A stretch of DNA of 64,000 bases from Rhodocytophaga rosea (GCF_010119975.1 NZ_CP048222.1:5742501-5806500); one strand, 5' to 3'; shown: positions 25,258-35,149, counted from the first letter of the stretch. Notes: generated by a model not told the origin, from the sequence alone. Program-made: numbers and translations.

Positions 25258-26163
25258 TTACCCTATAAATTGCTTTACCAAAGGTAAAACTGCTTTCTGC
25301 ATATCCATTCCAAACTTGTTGAATACTGCTTTTTCTCCATTTTCAAACGTGAGTTCAATCTGGAAAATATGGGCATTGTCTACTTCTAACTGTGTTGTCT
25401 GGAAGGCTACACCAGAAGCTTCTTTTTTCAATGTTTTCTCTCCTAACAATTGCGCACTGTCGTATTTGATAGTAGTAGTATTCCAGTTAGGCTGAGATAA
25501 AACCTGGGTCAGATTTTGCCGGGAAAGCGATATATTCCAGGTAAAAGTATAGCCAGAATTTTTAGTGAGAAGTTGATTGGCTACTTGCTCTTTTTTTGTC
25601 ACATTAAAATAGCCAATGCTGCAACTGACTGGCGTTTTGCCCAGTAAATGTCCATACTTTTGCCGGAACTCCAGAGGAGGCCTTGGGTCGCTTGCCTGAG
25701 AAAAACCTTGCTGTGTTTTTTCAGCCATCAAACGGTTAAGTTCCTTAATAGCCAGGCTGTTTTTATAGAATTCAAATTGTTCCTGATTGCCATCTGTACC
25801 TATTTTTCCGCTGTAAATAGTAATGGATCTTTTCTCTGCCTTTGCTTCCCAGAATTCCTGCCCCAGTTCCATGTACACATGTTTTACTTCATTAGTATCT
25901 GCTCCGAACGAGTGCACATTAAACTTACCATTATTGCGGGAAGATAAATTATCTTGGCTTACAATAGCATTTACCATTTGCGATACCTGGTCCTGAAAAG
26001 CCTGAAAGCCCAGTCGGCGTAATTCATTTTTTACATCCAGTGTGGTAGTCGACTGATTCTGAGCTATCAGGTTATATACTACTTCCCGTACATCGTCAAT
26101 GGTATGTGTTTTCATGGAGTTATTGGAGTTACCCAGTAAATTATTCAGGATGCGCTTGATCAT
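25258..26163 (-). CDS. WGR-domain protein
   Basis: A 301-residue soluble protein. The middle (about 95-155: VYMELGQEFWEAKAEKRSIT then YSGKIGTDGNQEQFEFY and ELNRLMAEKTQQGF) matches a WGR domain, a module found in PARPs and bacterial DNA-associated proteins. The N-terminus (20-85) looks like a small helical DNA-binding domain (IDDVREVVYNLIAQ, LDVKNELRRLGFQAFQDQV). The C-terminal 130 residues are not recognised. It lies 107 bp after the WGR-PARP gene in the same direction and ends 194 bp before the candidate retron RNA. It may act with the PARP at nicked or damaged DNA. Confidence 0.72.
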   Translation of the reverse strand: MIKRILNNLLGNSNNSMKTHTIDDVREVVYNLIAQNQSTTTLDVKNELRRLGFQAFQDQVSQMVNAIVSQDNLSSRNNGKFNVHSFGADTNEVKHVYMELGQEFWEAKAEKRSITIYSGKIGTDGNQEQFEFYKNSLAIKELNRLMAEKTQQGFSQASDPRPPLEFRQKYGHLLGKTPVSCSIGYFNVTKKEQVANQLLTKNSGYTFTWNISLSRQNLTQVLSQPNWNTTTIKYDSAQLLGEKTLKKEASGVAFQTTQLEVDNAHIFQIELTFENGEKAVFNKFGMDMQKAVLPLVKQFIG

Positions 26164-26270
26164 AAGGAAAGGCCAATAGTCATTGGTATTCTGCCTTCAG
26201 AAAGATACTAAAAATTCAAAAATTCTAATTCACAGTTTTCACAAATGACCAATGACTATTGACCAATAAC

Positions 26271-27506
26271 CTAATTTCTCACTTCGATCAGGTATTGAAT
26301 GGCACACTGAGCCTGGTTGTACACAATATATTCATTATTGCGCAGATCAGCACCGCCTTCGGCAAACAGAGAATCCAGGTCTTTGCCTTTTTTCTTCAGA
26401 TTTTCCTCCGTTAACTCATAACACCAGGCTGGTTCATGTTTCTGAATATGTAACTGTTTGCCTACGTGTACTTTATACAATGCTAGAAACCCACGGTCAG
26501 CGCTGCCCCTGGTCCAGTAGGAGCCGGAGAGAGAACTGTAGTTTAAAGATTTGCGGAATTTATCTGCAAAGTATAGTCCATAGCCAAACATTTTTCCGGT
26601 AATTACCGCATTCGCCGGGCGCAATACCAGACCAGTTTCCATAATAGAAATCCAGTTTTCGTTGCGGCTTCCATGCCAGAATAGTTCTTCCTTTTTATTG
26701 GGTTTAGCCGTAAACCATTCTTCATAGGCTTTCTGGCTTTTATGATTTTTTACCTTAAATGCCCGGTAGAATTTGCCTGCTTCTTCCTGCATCTTATCTT
26801 TAATCATCTCAATAATCTCTTTCTCTGTAACCGGCTCCACTTCCAGACCCATCGTTTGCAGAATATTGATCTTTTCTTTCTTGCCTTCAGTTGCTTCTTT
26901 TTTCCGGGCATTAATATCTACCTGTCCGCGCATTACGTCAAGGGTTGCCTGTTCATCGGCCAGTACTTTTTCTATCGCGTTTATTTCTTCCTTGGTAGCT
27001 GCCGACTGAATGAGATGGTCTTTTACATTGCCCATTTTCCGGGGAATAACTGCAAATAAACGCAGCAACCCATCATTGAAATCCTTCAGATCCATGCCCA
27101 CTTTTATTTTCGCTACCACATTATCCAGCAAACGCTGTGCTTCTTCTACCTGCTTTTTAGTAACCTGTTCAGCCGTTACGTTATAGTTGGCGCTTACCGA
27201 TTTTTTAGCATACTGCATCAGCATATTAATAAATTCCTGCACCGCCGGGTTATCTACATCTGCCAGTTCTATTTCGTCATCACTGTCTACAAACAGGTGT
27301 GTCTGGTCTTTATAACCTTTGTTTACTTTTTCACGATATTTTTTCTCCCATTCCCGCACAGGATAGGTCTGATACGCAGGTGTTCCGCCAACCCGGCCAT
27401 AGGAAACTTTAAATGTGCCGTCGGCATTTTCTTTCATTTCGTAAAACTTGTTGTTGTTGTCGGAAGTAACCATAATCAGTTTTACCGTCCGTAGATTGGT
27501 ACTCAT
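26271..27506 (-). CDS. Bacterial PARP: WGR, regulatory and ADP-ribosyltransferase domains
   Basis: A 411-residue poly(ADP-ribose) polymerase-like enzyme that should transfer ADP-ribose from NAD+ to targets. Domains in order are a WGR domain (about 5-70, with KVSYGRVGGTPAYQTYP), a helical PARP regulatory domain (85-215) and the catalytic domain (225-411). The H-Y-E triad is intact: His278 (LFWHGSRNENW), Tyr312 (GYGLYFADKF) and Glu392 (LRNNEYIVY). Glu at the third position is compatible with polymer formation, as in PARP1. There are no zinc fingers, so DNA sensing would rest on WGR. It pairs with the WGR gene downstream and an ADP-ribosylglycohydrolase 1.1 kb away, and lies next to a retron. 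Confidence 0.92.
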   Translation of the reverse strand: MSTNLRTVKLIMVTSDNNNKFYEMKENADGTFKVSYGRVGGTPAYQTYPVREWEKKYREKVNKGYKDQTHLFVDSDDEIELADVDNPAVQEFINMLMQYAKKSVSANYNVTAEQVTKKQVEEAQRLLDNVVAKIKVGMDLKDFNDGLLRLFAVIPRKMGNVKDHLIQSAATKEEINAIEKVLADEQATLDVMRGQVDINARKKEATEGKKEKINILQTMGLEVEPVTEKEIIEMIKDKMQEEAGKFYRAFKVKNHKSQKAYEEWFTAKPNKKEELFWHGSRNENWISIMETGLVLRPANAVITGKMFGYGLYFADKFRKSLNYSSLSGSYWTRGSADRGFLALYKVHVGKQLHIQKHEPAWCYELTEENLKKKGKDLDSLFAEGGADLRNNEYIVYNQAQCAIQYLIEVRN

Positions 27507-27674
27507 AGCTTTTGGAATGAATGTGATGTGATTAGTTTAAAAATATCATTGTATGTTATGGTGGCGAAATAGAGTATTGCTAGTCGCAAGTATGGCTCAA
27601 GTTCAAGCTTTAGTTAAATTTAGCTAAGTTACCGGCTTTGCATGATGTTGTAGGCCGTTGTTTATCTTTTGATA

Positions 27675-28457
27675 CTATTGATCCTGAACTGTATACTGAT
27701 ATTTAAAGAAATAATTTCCTACGAGAGTATCTCCAGGAACGGTAAGTTCATATAAAACACCTGTAATATCGTTAAGACCAATATGAGTAGGTTTAACTTT
27801 ATACCTAAAACTTAAATCCTGAGATTTTGCAACTATAATAGTGTCAATAAGTTGGTTCTCATTGTCTAAAGGTCCAAAGTAAAGTGTAATTCTTGTATTT
27901 TTGAGATGAGTATAGTTTAGACCTATAGTCACTTTATGCTCTTCATTGAGCGGATAAAACTCTTTTATATCTTTAGGAATAACACTGATAGGTAGTTTGC
28001 TACCCATGAATACTCCATTTTCATGATAAGTCTTAAGGTAAATTACCTCTCCTTGCTGATGATAATATACTTTATGCAATTTACCACTCTTATAATATTG
28101 ATAAGATAGGCCCTCAGACTTACCATTTTTAAAGTAACCTTCTAATTCTCTAACACCATTGTGGTAATATTTATAAAAAGGGCCATTATACTGGTTGTTT
28201 ACAAAATTGACTCTATCTATTATATTTCCTATACTATCATATCTTATTGCTTCTCCTTCCATTTTACCAAGTTTATATGGGAATTTTTCTTTGATTTTCC
28301 CATTCTCATAATATGTAGTTAATAGCCCATGACGCACTCCCTTTATTGTAGGTACTTCTGCTTTTATGTTCCCATTTTTATAATACTCCCTCTCTTTACT
28401 ACAAGAAATAAGATTGATAAGTATTACAACAAGAAGCGTATTTTTGATAGTGTTCAT
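27675..28457 (-). CDS. MORN/YwqK-like repeat lipoprotein
   Basis: A 260-residue lipoprotein with a lipobox near residue 19 (NLISC). Residues 22-155 are tandem MORN-type repeats (YYKNGNIKAEVPTIKGVRHG, YYENGKIKEKFPYKLGKMEG, YYHNGVRELEGYFKNGKSEG, YYKSGKLHKVYYHQQG), as in proteins labelled YwqK-family antitoxin. The C-terminal 100 residues are not recognised. That label comes from distant similarity, and no toxin partner is seen. The gene separates the PARP from the glycohydrolase and is AT-rich. Confidence 0.75.
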   Translation of the reverse strand: MNTIKNTLLVVILINLISCSKEREYYKNGNIKAEVPTIKGVRHGLLTTYYENGKIKEKFPYKLGKMEGEAIRYDSIGNIIDRVNFVNNQYNGPFYKYYHNGVRELEGYFKNGKSEGLSYQYYKSGKLHKVYYHQQGEVIYLKTYHENGVFMGSKLPISVIPKDIKEFYPLNEEHKVTIGLNYTHLKNTRITLYFGPLDNENQLIDTIIVAKSQDLSFRYKVKPTHIGLNDITGVLYELTVPGDTLVGNYFFKYQYTVQDQ

Positions 28458-28642
28458 CTTTTTAATGGCCTACAATATGTAGATAGACGAATGTACAAGT
28501 ATGAAAATAATCTTTTTAATGCTCCGGACTTTTTGAAAGCAATTCTTACATAATTCAAATCTTTGCATTTTTAGAGACTCTTAATTTTACTTTCCATGAT
28601 AATAATTCCTTCTATCTTTAGCTGCAACATTTTACATATTTT

Positions 28643-29425
28643 ATGCTAGGGGCAATTATTGGCGATATTATCGGTTCGGTATATGAAAAAAGCGGAATGA
28701 AAAAACCGGATTTCCCTCTCTTTGACACGGATTGCCGCTTTACGGACGATACCGTTATGACGCTGGCCATTGCCGATGCTTTGCTGCACAAACGAATATT
28801 CCGGAACAATATCCGCACATTCGGGCTCAATTACCCCAACAGGGGCTATGGCGGTATGTTCCGGGAATGGTTGCAGACAGAAAATGCCAAACCGTATAAT
28901 AGTTTTGGAAATGGCTCTGCCATGCGGGTGAGTCCGGTAGGATTTGCCTGTAAGGAAATGGAAGAAGTACTGGATCTGGCCCTGAAATCAGCCGAACCTA
29001 CACATAATCATCCGGAGGGTATCAAAGGTGCACAGGCAGTGGCCGCAGGTATTTTCTTAGCCAGGCAGGGAAAAAGTAAAGAAGAAATCCGTACGCATAT
29101 AGAAGATACGTTTGGATATAATTTGCACCGGACGGTAGAAGAGATTCGTCCCGGCTACCAGTTTGATGTGACATGCCAGGGTTCTGTACCCGAATCTATT
29201 ATTGCTTTTCTGGATAGTGAGGATGTAGAAAGCGCCATCCGGTTAGCTGTTTCGCTGGGTGGAGATGCCGATACAATGGCTGCTATTGCTGGTGCCTTAG
29301 CTCAGGCGTATTATAAAAAAATCCCACTTGACTTTATTTACCGCACTAGTCAGATTCTCACGCCTCCCTTGTGGAAAATCGTAGTGAGTTTTAATAAGAA
29401 GTATCAGATTTCAACTTCTAAATAG
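28643..29425 (+). CDS. ADP-ribosylglycohydrolase family protein
   Basis: A 260-residue DraG/ARH-type hydrolase that should remove ADP-ribose from proteins or other acceptors. Metal-binding acidic motifs are present at both ends of the fold: GDIIGSVYE (about 7-15), RFTDDTVMT (32-40) and the C-terminal GGDADTMAAIAGALAQA (about 212-228). The central HNHPEGIKGAQAVAAGIFLA is typical of the family. It is on the opposite strand from the PARP, 1.1 kb away, so a writer/eraser pair is plausible but co-regulation is not shown. Confidence 0.9.
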   Translation: MLGAIIGDIIGSVYEKSGMKKPDFPLFDTDCRFTDDTVMTLAIADALLHKRIFRNNIRTFGLNYPNRGYGGMFREWLQTENAKPYNSFGNGSAMRVSPVGFACKEMEEVLDLALKSAEPTHNHPEGIKGAQAVAAGIFLARQGKSKEEIRTHIEDTFGYNLHRTVEEIRPGYQFDVTCQGSVPESIIAFLDSEDVESAIRLAVSLGGDADTMAAIAGALAQAYYKKIPLDFIYRTSQILTPPLWKIVVSFNKKYQISTSK

Positions 29426-29551
29426 TAATTAAGCTGCTTGCTCGATATGGTGAAGTTTCTTATCAATTAAACTAAATCCTCCTCCTGTACCTGTGTAAAA
29501 GTTCTCAAATAAATTTTCATTTTCAGCATAAACAGCTCATTGCTATTTGTG

Positions 29552-29592
29552 AAGCCACTCGCCTATAAAAATGATTTACAGGCGAGTGGCTT
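29552..29592. terminator. Perfect 13-bp hairpin after the glycohydrolase gene
   Basis: AAGCCACTCGCCT pairs with AGGCGAGTGGCTT around a 15-nt loop. It lies in the 417-bp gap 29426-29842. The T-run is short, so termination is likely but not certain. The rest of the gap is AT-rich and should hold the promoter of the PSD1 gene; I see no clear -7 box or further gene there. Confidence 0.6.
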
Positions 29593-29842
29593 TGGAACTT
29601 TCTGCCATTCTATGTGCTTACTTAAAGTGAAGCACCCTGAATTTGATGTTCTGTTATTAGGTTATTACCAGCAAATTTGCTTTTATAGAAATAGACATAT
29701 TGGAAGAAATAGTTGAAAAAAATGAATAAAAAGAGTAATTTTACAATCATTTAGTATGTTCATACATATAAACAAACTATAGATAAGAAAGCGACTTATT
29801 TATCGAATGTAATCTGTAGTATTTTTAAAATATAATATAGCC

Positions 29843-32800
29843 ATGAAGAGGCAACTTACCCAATTCCTGACATCCGCCAGCCTATTGATTTTTGGAATAG
29901 CTGTATTCTATGGTTCTGGTGGCTGCAAGCGTGAGCAGAAACCCATTGCTGATAGCTTGCAGGCTATGCTTCCGGCGAAGGTGGATTTTAATTTTCATAT
30001 CAAACCCATTCTTTCCGACCGTTGTTTTGCCTGCCATGGACCGGATGTAAATAAAAGGGAAGCCAATCTTCGTCTGGATACAGAAGAGGGCGCATTTGCT
30101 GCTTACGACAGCCTGGGAACATACCATGCGATTGTTCCGAAAGACCTGGAGGCAAGCCAGGTATTCCAGCGCATTATGACTACCGATCCGGATGAGAAAA
30201 TGCCTCCGGCTAATTCTAATCTCTCACTATCTAATTACGAAATTGCCCTGATTCAGAAATGGATCGAACAAGGCGCCGAATGGAAAGAACACTGGTCATT
30301 TATTGCTCCCCAAAAACCAGAAATTCCCAAAGTAAAGCAGGAGAAATGGGTAAGGAATCCGATAGATAATTTTGTATTAAGCCGCCTGGAGCAAAAGGGC
30401 TTACAGCCTGCTCCGGAAACCTCTAAAGAAACCCTGCTGCGCCGGGTGAGTTTCGATCTTACCGGTTTGCCACCTAGTGTTGCCCAGGTAGATTCATTTC
30501 TGAAAGATAATTCGCCCAATGCTTACGAAAATGCGGTTGATCGTTTGCTGGCTTCTCCGCATTATGGAGAGCGAATGGCCGTAGAATGGCTGGATGTAGC
30601 CAGGTATGCCGATTCACATGGCTATCAGGATGATGGCATGCGCAATAGCTGGCCCTGGCGTGATTGGGTGATCAATGCCTACAATAAGAATCTGACCTAC
30701 GATAAGTTTATTACCTGGCAACTGGCCGGAGATATGCTGCCAAATGCCACTAAAGAACAAATCATTGCTACCTCATTTAATCGAAATCATCCCCAGACAC
30801 AGGAAGGTGGCGTAGTAGATGAAGAATACCGCGTAGAATATGTGGCTGACCGTACCGCTACATTTGGAAAAGCATTTTTGGGCCTTACTGTAGAATGTGC
30901 CCGTTGCCACGATCATAAATATGATCCTATTTCACAGAAAGACTTTTTCTCGCTCTATGCCTTCTTTAATAATAACCACGATTCCGGTATTATTCCTTAT
31001 AACGGTGAGGCTTCTCCTACCATTATCCTGCCGAGTGAGGAAGCGGAATCTAAGCTGAAATTCATCCGGGAGCAGATTACACCGCTGGAGAAAGTGCTGG
31101 AGCCAGAAAATTACCGCAAGAACTATGAAACCTGGCTTGTACAGGCAGAGAAAAATCCGGCAAATTATGCCAGAAATAACGCAGCATTAGTAGGCTGGTT
31201 TCCTTTTGAAGAACCACAGGATGCCAAAGAATATAAAAACAATGTGCACACTAAGCTGAAGGCCAAATTAGGTGGCGATCCAGATAAAAAACCAGTTATC
31301 GTTCCTGGTGCAGTTGGGAATGCCCGTAAACTCATTGGCGATGCCGGGATAGATTTTACCCGTGAACTTGACTTCGACCGTCATCAGCCATTCACCGTCA
31401 GTATGTGGACAAATGTGTACAAACTGGGAGAAGAAGGTACCATTTTTGCCAAGTGCAACGGAGAATTTGAGGGCTACCGGGGTTACCGGGTATTACTGGA
31501 AAAAGATGGTTCGCTTTCAGTAAGTTTCAGTTATGTATGGCCTGCCAACTGCATCGACCTGGATATTGAGGAAAAATTAACTCCCGGCAAATGGCATCAT
31601 TTAGCCCTTACCTATGATGGAAGCAGCAAAGCCTCTGGCGTAAAATTGTTCCTGGATGGAAAAGAAACCAAACGCACGGTTATTATCGATAATCTGAATA
31701 AGAGCATATTATACGGCGAGAAAAAAACGCACTGGTCGGATATGCCTTTTATGATTGGAAAAGATATGCGGGGTAGTATTAAAGATGTGGGCGTAGATGA
31801 AATGATGGCTTTTAAACGCCAGCTTTCTGCCCTGGAAGTGCAGGAATTATACGGCCAGAAAGAAGCAATTGCAGCTGTGATAAAAACCCCTAAAGCCCAG
31901 CGCACGCCACAACAGCAAACCGCTTTATTTGAGTATTACCTGCTCAACCATGATACAGAATATGCTACGCAGTTAGCTAAAATTACCAAACTCCGGGATG
32001 AAGAAAACCAGTTGATTACCGACCAGCCGGAAGTAATGGTGATGCGGGAAAGAAAACACCTGAAACCCACTTTTATTCTGGACAGGGGCGCTTATGATTC
32101 TCCTAAAGAACAGGTACAGCCTAATACGCCAGCCAAATTAGTAGCTTTAGATAAAAATGTACCTAAAAACCGGCTTGGTCTTTCCAAGTGGCTGCTGGAT
32201 CGCCGCCATCCGCTTACTTCGCGAGTTACCGTAAACCGTTTCTGGGCGATGTGTTTTGGAAATGGCTTAGTAAGTACGGTGGATGACTTTGGGAACCAGG
32301 GTAGTTTGCCTACACACCCGGAATTACTGGATTACCTGGCTACGCATTTTATGGAATCGGGCTGGGATATAAAGGCTTTTATGAAAATGATGGTGATGTC
32401 AGCTACTTACCGCCAATCTTCTCTTCCTTCCAAACAAGCTTTGGCACTTGATCCGGATAATACATTATTCAGCCGGGGGCATAGTTTCCGCCTGAGTGCT
32501 GAAATGATTAGGGACAATGCGCTAGCTGCCAGTGGATTGCTGGCAAGAAAAATCGGTGGCCCCAGTGTGTATCCCTATCAGCCAGATGGAATCTGGGAAG
32601 CGCTCGCTACCAGAAATAAAACGCATTATGAACAAGGCAAAGGAGATGATCTTTACCGCAGGAGTTTATACACCGTCTGGAAGCGCAGTTCTCCGCCTCC
32701 TTCTATGATGAATTTTGATGCGCCAGACCGGTATCTGTGTGTGGTGCGCCGCCAGAAAACGGCTACACCGCTTCAGTCTCTGGTACTGATGAATGATCCG

Positions 32801-33112
32801 CAATATGTAGAAGCTTCCCGAATACTAGCCGAACGTATGATCAAAGAGGGAGGAAGCGCACCAGAAGACAGGATTACCTTTGCCTTCAAAGCCTTAACCA
32901 GCCGCTTACCGAGAACAGAAGAAATCAATTTAATGAAACAATTGTATGCAGAGGAACTGGCTGATTTTCAGAAGGAACCCGGAAGGGCGAAAGAATTGTT
33001 AACTACTGGGGAGTACAAACGGGATATGAGTTTAAATGCCAGTGAAGTTGCCGCTTGTACCATTATTGCTTCGAGCATTATGAACTTCGATGAGTTTGTA
33101 GTGAAGCGATAA
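29843..33112 (+). CDS. PSD1/planctomycete-type cytochrome c protein with LamG domain
   Basis: A 1089-residue secreted, probably lipid-anchored protein (SGGC near residue 28). Domains in order: a PSCyt1 haem domain with C61-F-A-C-H65, a PSCyt2/DUF1549 region (about 165-380, with LPPSVAQVDSFLKDN and a second CARCH at about 352), a LamG/concanavalin-like module (about 460-660, with GTIFAKCNGEFEGYRGYRV), and PSD1/DUF1553 (about 760-1080, with TSRVTVNRFWAMCFG and the CVVRRQKTATPLQSLVLMNDP signature). Such proteins are found with DUF1501 partners, as here 123 bp downstream. The role is unproven; polysaccharide or sulfate-ester breakdown linked to electron transfer is often proposed. Confidence 0.92.
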   Translation: MKRQLTQFLTSASLLIFGIAVFYGSGGCKREQKPIADSLQAMLPAKVDFNFHIKPILSDRCFACHGPDVNKREANLRLDTEEGAFAAYDSLGTYHAIVPKDLEASQVFQRIMTTDPDEKMPPANSNLSLSNYEIALIQKWIEQGAEWKEHWSFIAPQKPEIPKVKQEKWVRNPIDNFVLSRLEQKGLQPAPETSKETLLRRVSFDLTGLPPSVAQVDSFLKDNSPNAYENAVDRLLASPHYGERMAVEWLDVARYADSHGYQDDGMRNSWPWRDWVINAYNKNLTYDKFITWQLAGDMLPNATKEQIIATSFNRNHPQTQEGGVVDEEYRVEYVADRTATFGKAFLGLTVECARCHDHKYDPISQKDFFSLYAFFNNNHDSGIIPYNGEASPTIILPSEEAESKLKFIREQITPLEKVLEPENYRKNYETWLVQAEKNPANYARNNAALVGWFPFEEPQDAKEYKNNVHTKLKAKLGGDPDKKPVIVPGAVGNARKLIGDAGIDFTRELDFDRHQPFTVSMWTNVYKLGEEGTIFAKCNGEFEGYRGYRVLLEKDGSLSVSFSYVWPANCIDLDIEEKLTPGKWHHLALTYDGSSKASGVKLFLDGKETKRTVIIDNLNKSILYGEKKTHWSDMPFMIGKDMRGSIKDVGVDEMMAFKRQLSALEVQELYGQKEAIAAVIKTPKAQRTPQQQTALFEYYLLNHDTEYATQLAKITKLRDEENQLITDQPEVMVMRERKHLKPTFILDRGAYDSPKEQVQPNTPAKLVALDKNVPKNRLGLSKWLLDRRHPLTSRVTVNRFWAMCFGNGLVSTVDDFGNQGSLPTHPELLDYLATHFMESGWDIKAFMKMMVMSATYRQSSLPSKQALALDPDNTLFSRGHSFRLSAEMIRDNALAASGLLARKIGGPSVYPYQPDGIWEALATRNKTHYEQGKGDDLYRRSLYTVWKRSSPPPSMMNFDAPDRYLCVVRRQKTATPLQSLVLMNDPQYVEASRILAERMIKEGGSAPEDRITFAFKALTSRLPRTEEINLMKQLYAEELADFQKEPGRAKELLTTGEYKRDMSLNASEVAACTIIASSIMNFDEFVVKR

Positions 33113-33235
33113 TAATTGATGGAGAGGCGATAAGATAAGGAGTAAAACAGTACGGAATAGATGGATTGTATTATCATTTTCAACTTTCCATTTGACCAAA
33201 GACCAGATACAAACGACTAAAGACTTATATAGACT

Positions 33236-34693
33236 ATGTCCGATTTTCATCAGCAGATTACACACCAGTTGAACCGCCGGGAATTCCTGAAGGGAAGTGT
33301 ATTGGGATTAGGTGCCGCTGCCCTGGGTTCGTTATTAAACACAGGTATGGCCAAAGGGGCTGCTCATGCTGCCAGTGATGATCCCAGCCATATGATTCGG
33401 CATTTTGTGCCCAAAGCCAAACGAGTAATTTATTTGTTTCAGAGTGGGGCACCCTCCCAGCTGGAATTGTTTGATTATAAGCCGAAATTAAAAGAAATGT
33501 TTGGACAGGAACTGCCTGCATCTGTTCGGGGTAACCAACGTCTCACCGGCATGTCATCCGGACAGCGGTCGTTTCCGCTGGCGTTTGGTAAGTTTAACTT
33601 TGCCCAGCATGGCAACAGCCGTGCCTGGATCAGCGATTTATTACCCTATCACACGCAGATTGCGGATGAAGTTTGCTTTATCAAATCCATGCATACCGAA
33701 GCCATTAACCATGATCCGGCTGTTACTTTTGTACAAACTGGTTCACAGCAGGCCGGCCGGCCTAGTTTTGGTTCGTGGGTAAGTTATGGCTTGGGTTCAG
33801 ATAATGAAAATCTTCCTTCTTTCTGTGTATTGCTTTCCAAAGGAAAAGGGGGTGATCAGCCGCTATATGCTAAATTGTGGGGAAATGGATTCTTGCCTTC
33901 TGAGCATCAGGGGGTAATGTTCCGTTCCGGCAAAGATCCGGTATTGTATCTGAATGATCCTTCTGGTATTGACCGGACCAGCCGCCGCCGGATGCTGGAT
34001 TACCTGGCTAAAATGCACCAGGAGCAATTCAAGCACGTACTCGACCCCGAAATTAATTCCCGTGTTTCACAGTACGAAATGGCTTACCGGATGCAAACCT
34101 CCGTTCCTGAAACTTTAGATATTTCCAGAGAGCCGGATTACATTTATGATATGTATGGTCCGGATTCCAGAATTCCTGGCACTTTTGCTGCCAATTGCCT
34201 CTTAGCCCGCCGTCTTGCCGAACGGGATGTGAAGTTTGTACAATTGTATCACCAGGGCTGGGATCAGCATGGCAACCTGCCGAATGATATTAAGATTATG
34301 GCCAAAAGCGTAGATCAGGCTTCGGCTGCGCTGGTAAAAGATCTCAAGCAAAGAGGTTTACTGGAAGATACGTTGGTGGTTTGGGGCGGTGAATTTGGCC
34401 GGACCAATTATTCCCAGGGCAAACTTACCCCTGAAAACTATGGCCGTGATCACCATCCGCGTTGTTTTACAGTCTGGATGGCAGGTGCCGGTATCAAAAA
34501 AGGTTTCAGCTTCGGCGAAACCGACGATTTTGGTTACAACGTTGTAAAAGACCCGGTTCATGTACACGACTTCCAGGCCACAGCCATGTACTTGCTGGGT
34601 ATCGACCATGAAAAACTCATATTCAAACATCAAGGCCGCCGGTATCGCCTTACTGATGTAGCTGGTAAAGTAGTAAAAGAGATTATGGCGTAA
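33236..34693 (+). CDS. DUF1501 protein with twin-arginine signal
   Basis: A 485-residue periplasmic protein of the DUF1501 family, which shares the alkaline-phosphatase/sulfatase fold. The N-terminus has a twin-arginine motif (NRREFLKGS) followed by a hydrophobic run (VLGLGAAALGSLL), so it is probably exported folded. Family blocks are FQSGAPSQLELFDYKP, HTEAINHDPAVTFVQTGSQQAGRPSFGSWVSYGLG, LYHQGWDQHGNLP and WGGEFGRT with GRDHHPRCFTVWMAGAGIKKG. The His/Asp residues in the last block are likely metal ligands. It forms an operon pair with the PSD1 gene and is followed by a terminator. Confidence 0.92.
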   Translation: MSDFHQQITHQLNRREFLKGSVLGLGAAALGSLLNTGMAKGAAHAASDDPSHMIRHFVPKAKRVIYLFQSGAPSQLELFDYKPKLKEMFGQELPASVRGNQRLTGMSSGQRSFPLAFGKFNFAQHGNSRAWISDLLPYHTQIADEVCFIKSMHTEAINHDPAVTFVQTGSQQAGRPSFGSWVSYGLGSDNENLPSFCVLLSKGKGGDQPLYAKLWGNGFLPSEHQGVMFRSGKDPVLYLNDPSGIDRTSRRRMLDYLAKMHQEQFKHVLDPEINSRVSQYEMAYRMQTSVPETLDISREPDYIYDMYGPDSRIPGTFAANCLLARRLAERDVKFVQLYHQGWDQHGNLPNDIKIMAKSVDQASAALVKDLKQRGLLEDTLVVWGGEFGRTNYSQGKLTPENYGRDHHPRCFTVWMAGAGIKKGFSFGETDDFGYNVVKDPVHVHDFQATAMYLLGIDHEKLIFKHQGRRYRLTDVAGKVVKEIMA

Positions 34694-34714
34694 GGATAGA
34701 TTTTAATATGATAC

Positions 34715-34746
34715 AAATCCCCACGATGCTTGTGGGGATTTTTATT
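34715..34746 (+). terminator. Terminator after the DUF1501 gene
   Basis: A perfect 10-bp stem (AAATCCCCAC / GTGGGGATTT) with a T-rich tail, 22 bp after the DUF1501 stop. It also lies at the 3' end of the convergent gene 34748-35149 and may serve both. Confidence 0.88.
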
Positions 34747-34747
34747 T

Positions 34748-35149
34748 TTATTGCCTTATATGATTGGACTTGCTTAATTGTTTGTAGCGGCCAAGCAACA
34801 CAAACCAGCATAAAGACGAAATCATAAAAATAATCAACCCATATGCGGTTGGTATCATAGATATTTGTAATCCTCCGGCAATAATATGTGGTTTTACTTC
34901 CTGCGTTGAACCGGAGATATACTGCAACATCTGATAAATTCCCATTGTTTGTCCTAGCATTCCCCAGGCAAAACACAAACTTCCGGTAAATAAAATGGCA
35001 TGTAATCCTGTTTTTAAAGAATCTGTGGGTGCATCCTTTTTTACAAATAAATCATAGGCTTTTTTACTAATCAGCATGATACTAAGAATAGCCAGCAGGC
35101 TGATAGGTATCATAAACTGCATTCCGCCTGAAATAAATAATTCCATCAT
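34748..35149 (-). CDS. MotA/TolQ/ExbB-like membrane protein
   Basis: A 133-residue inner-membrane protein with three helices (about 10-28, 50-72, 93-120). The last two resemble a proton-channel domain of the MotA/TolQ/ExbB type (LCFAWGMLGQTMGIYQMLQYI, then IIAGGLQISMIPTAYGLIIFMIS). It is short for the family and has no ExbD/TolR partner nearby, so its role is open. A second Met three bases downstream is an equally possible start. Confidence 0.7.
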   Translation of the reverse strand: MMELFISGGMQFMIPISLLAILSIMLISKKAYDLFVKKDAPTDSLKTGLHAILFTGSLCFAWGMLGQTMGIYQMLQYISGSTQEVKPHIIAGGLQISMIPTAYGLIIFMISSLCWFVLLGRYKQLSKSNHIRQ

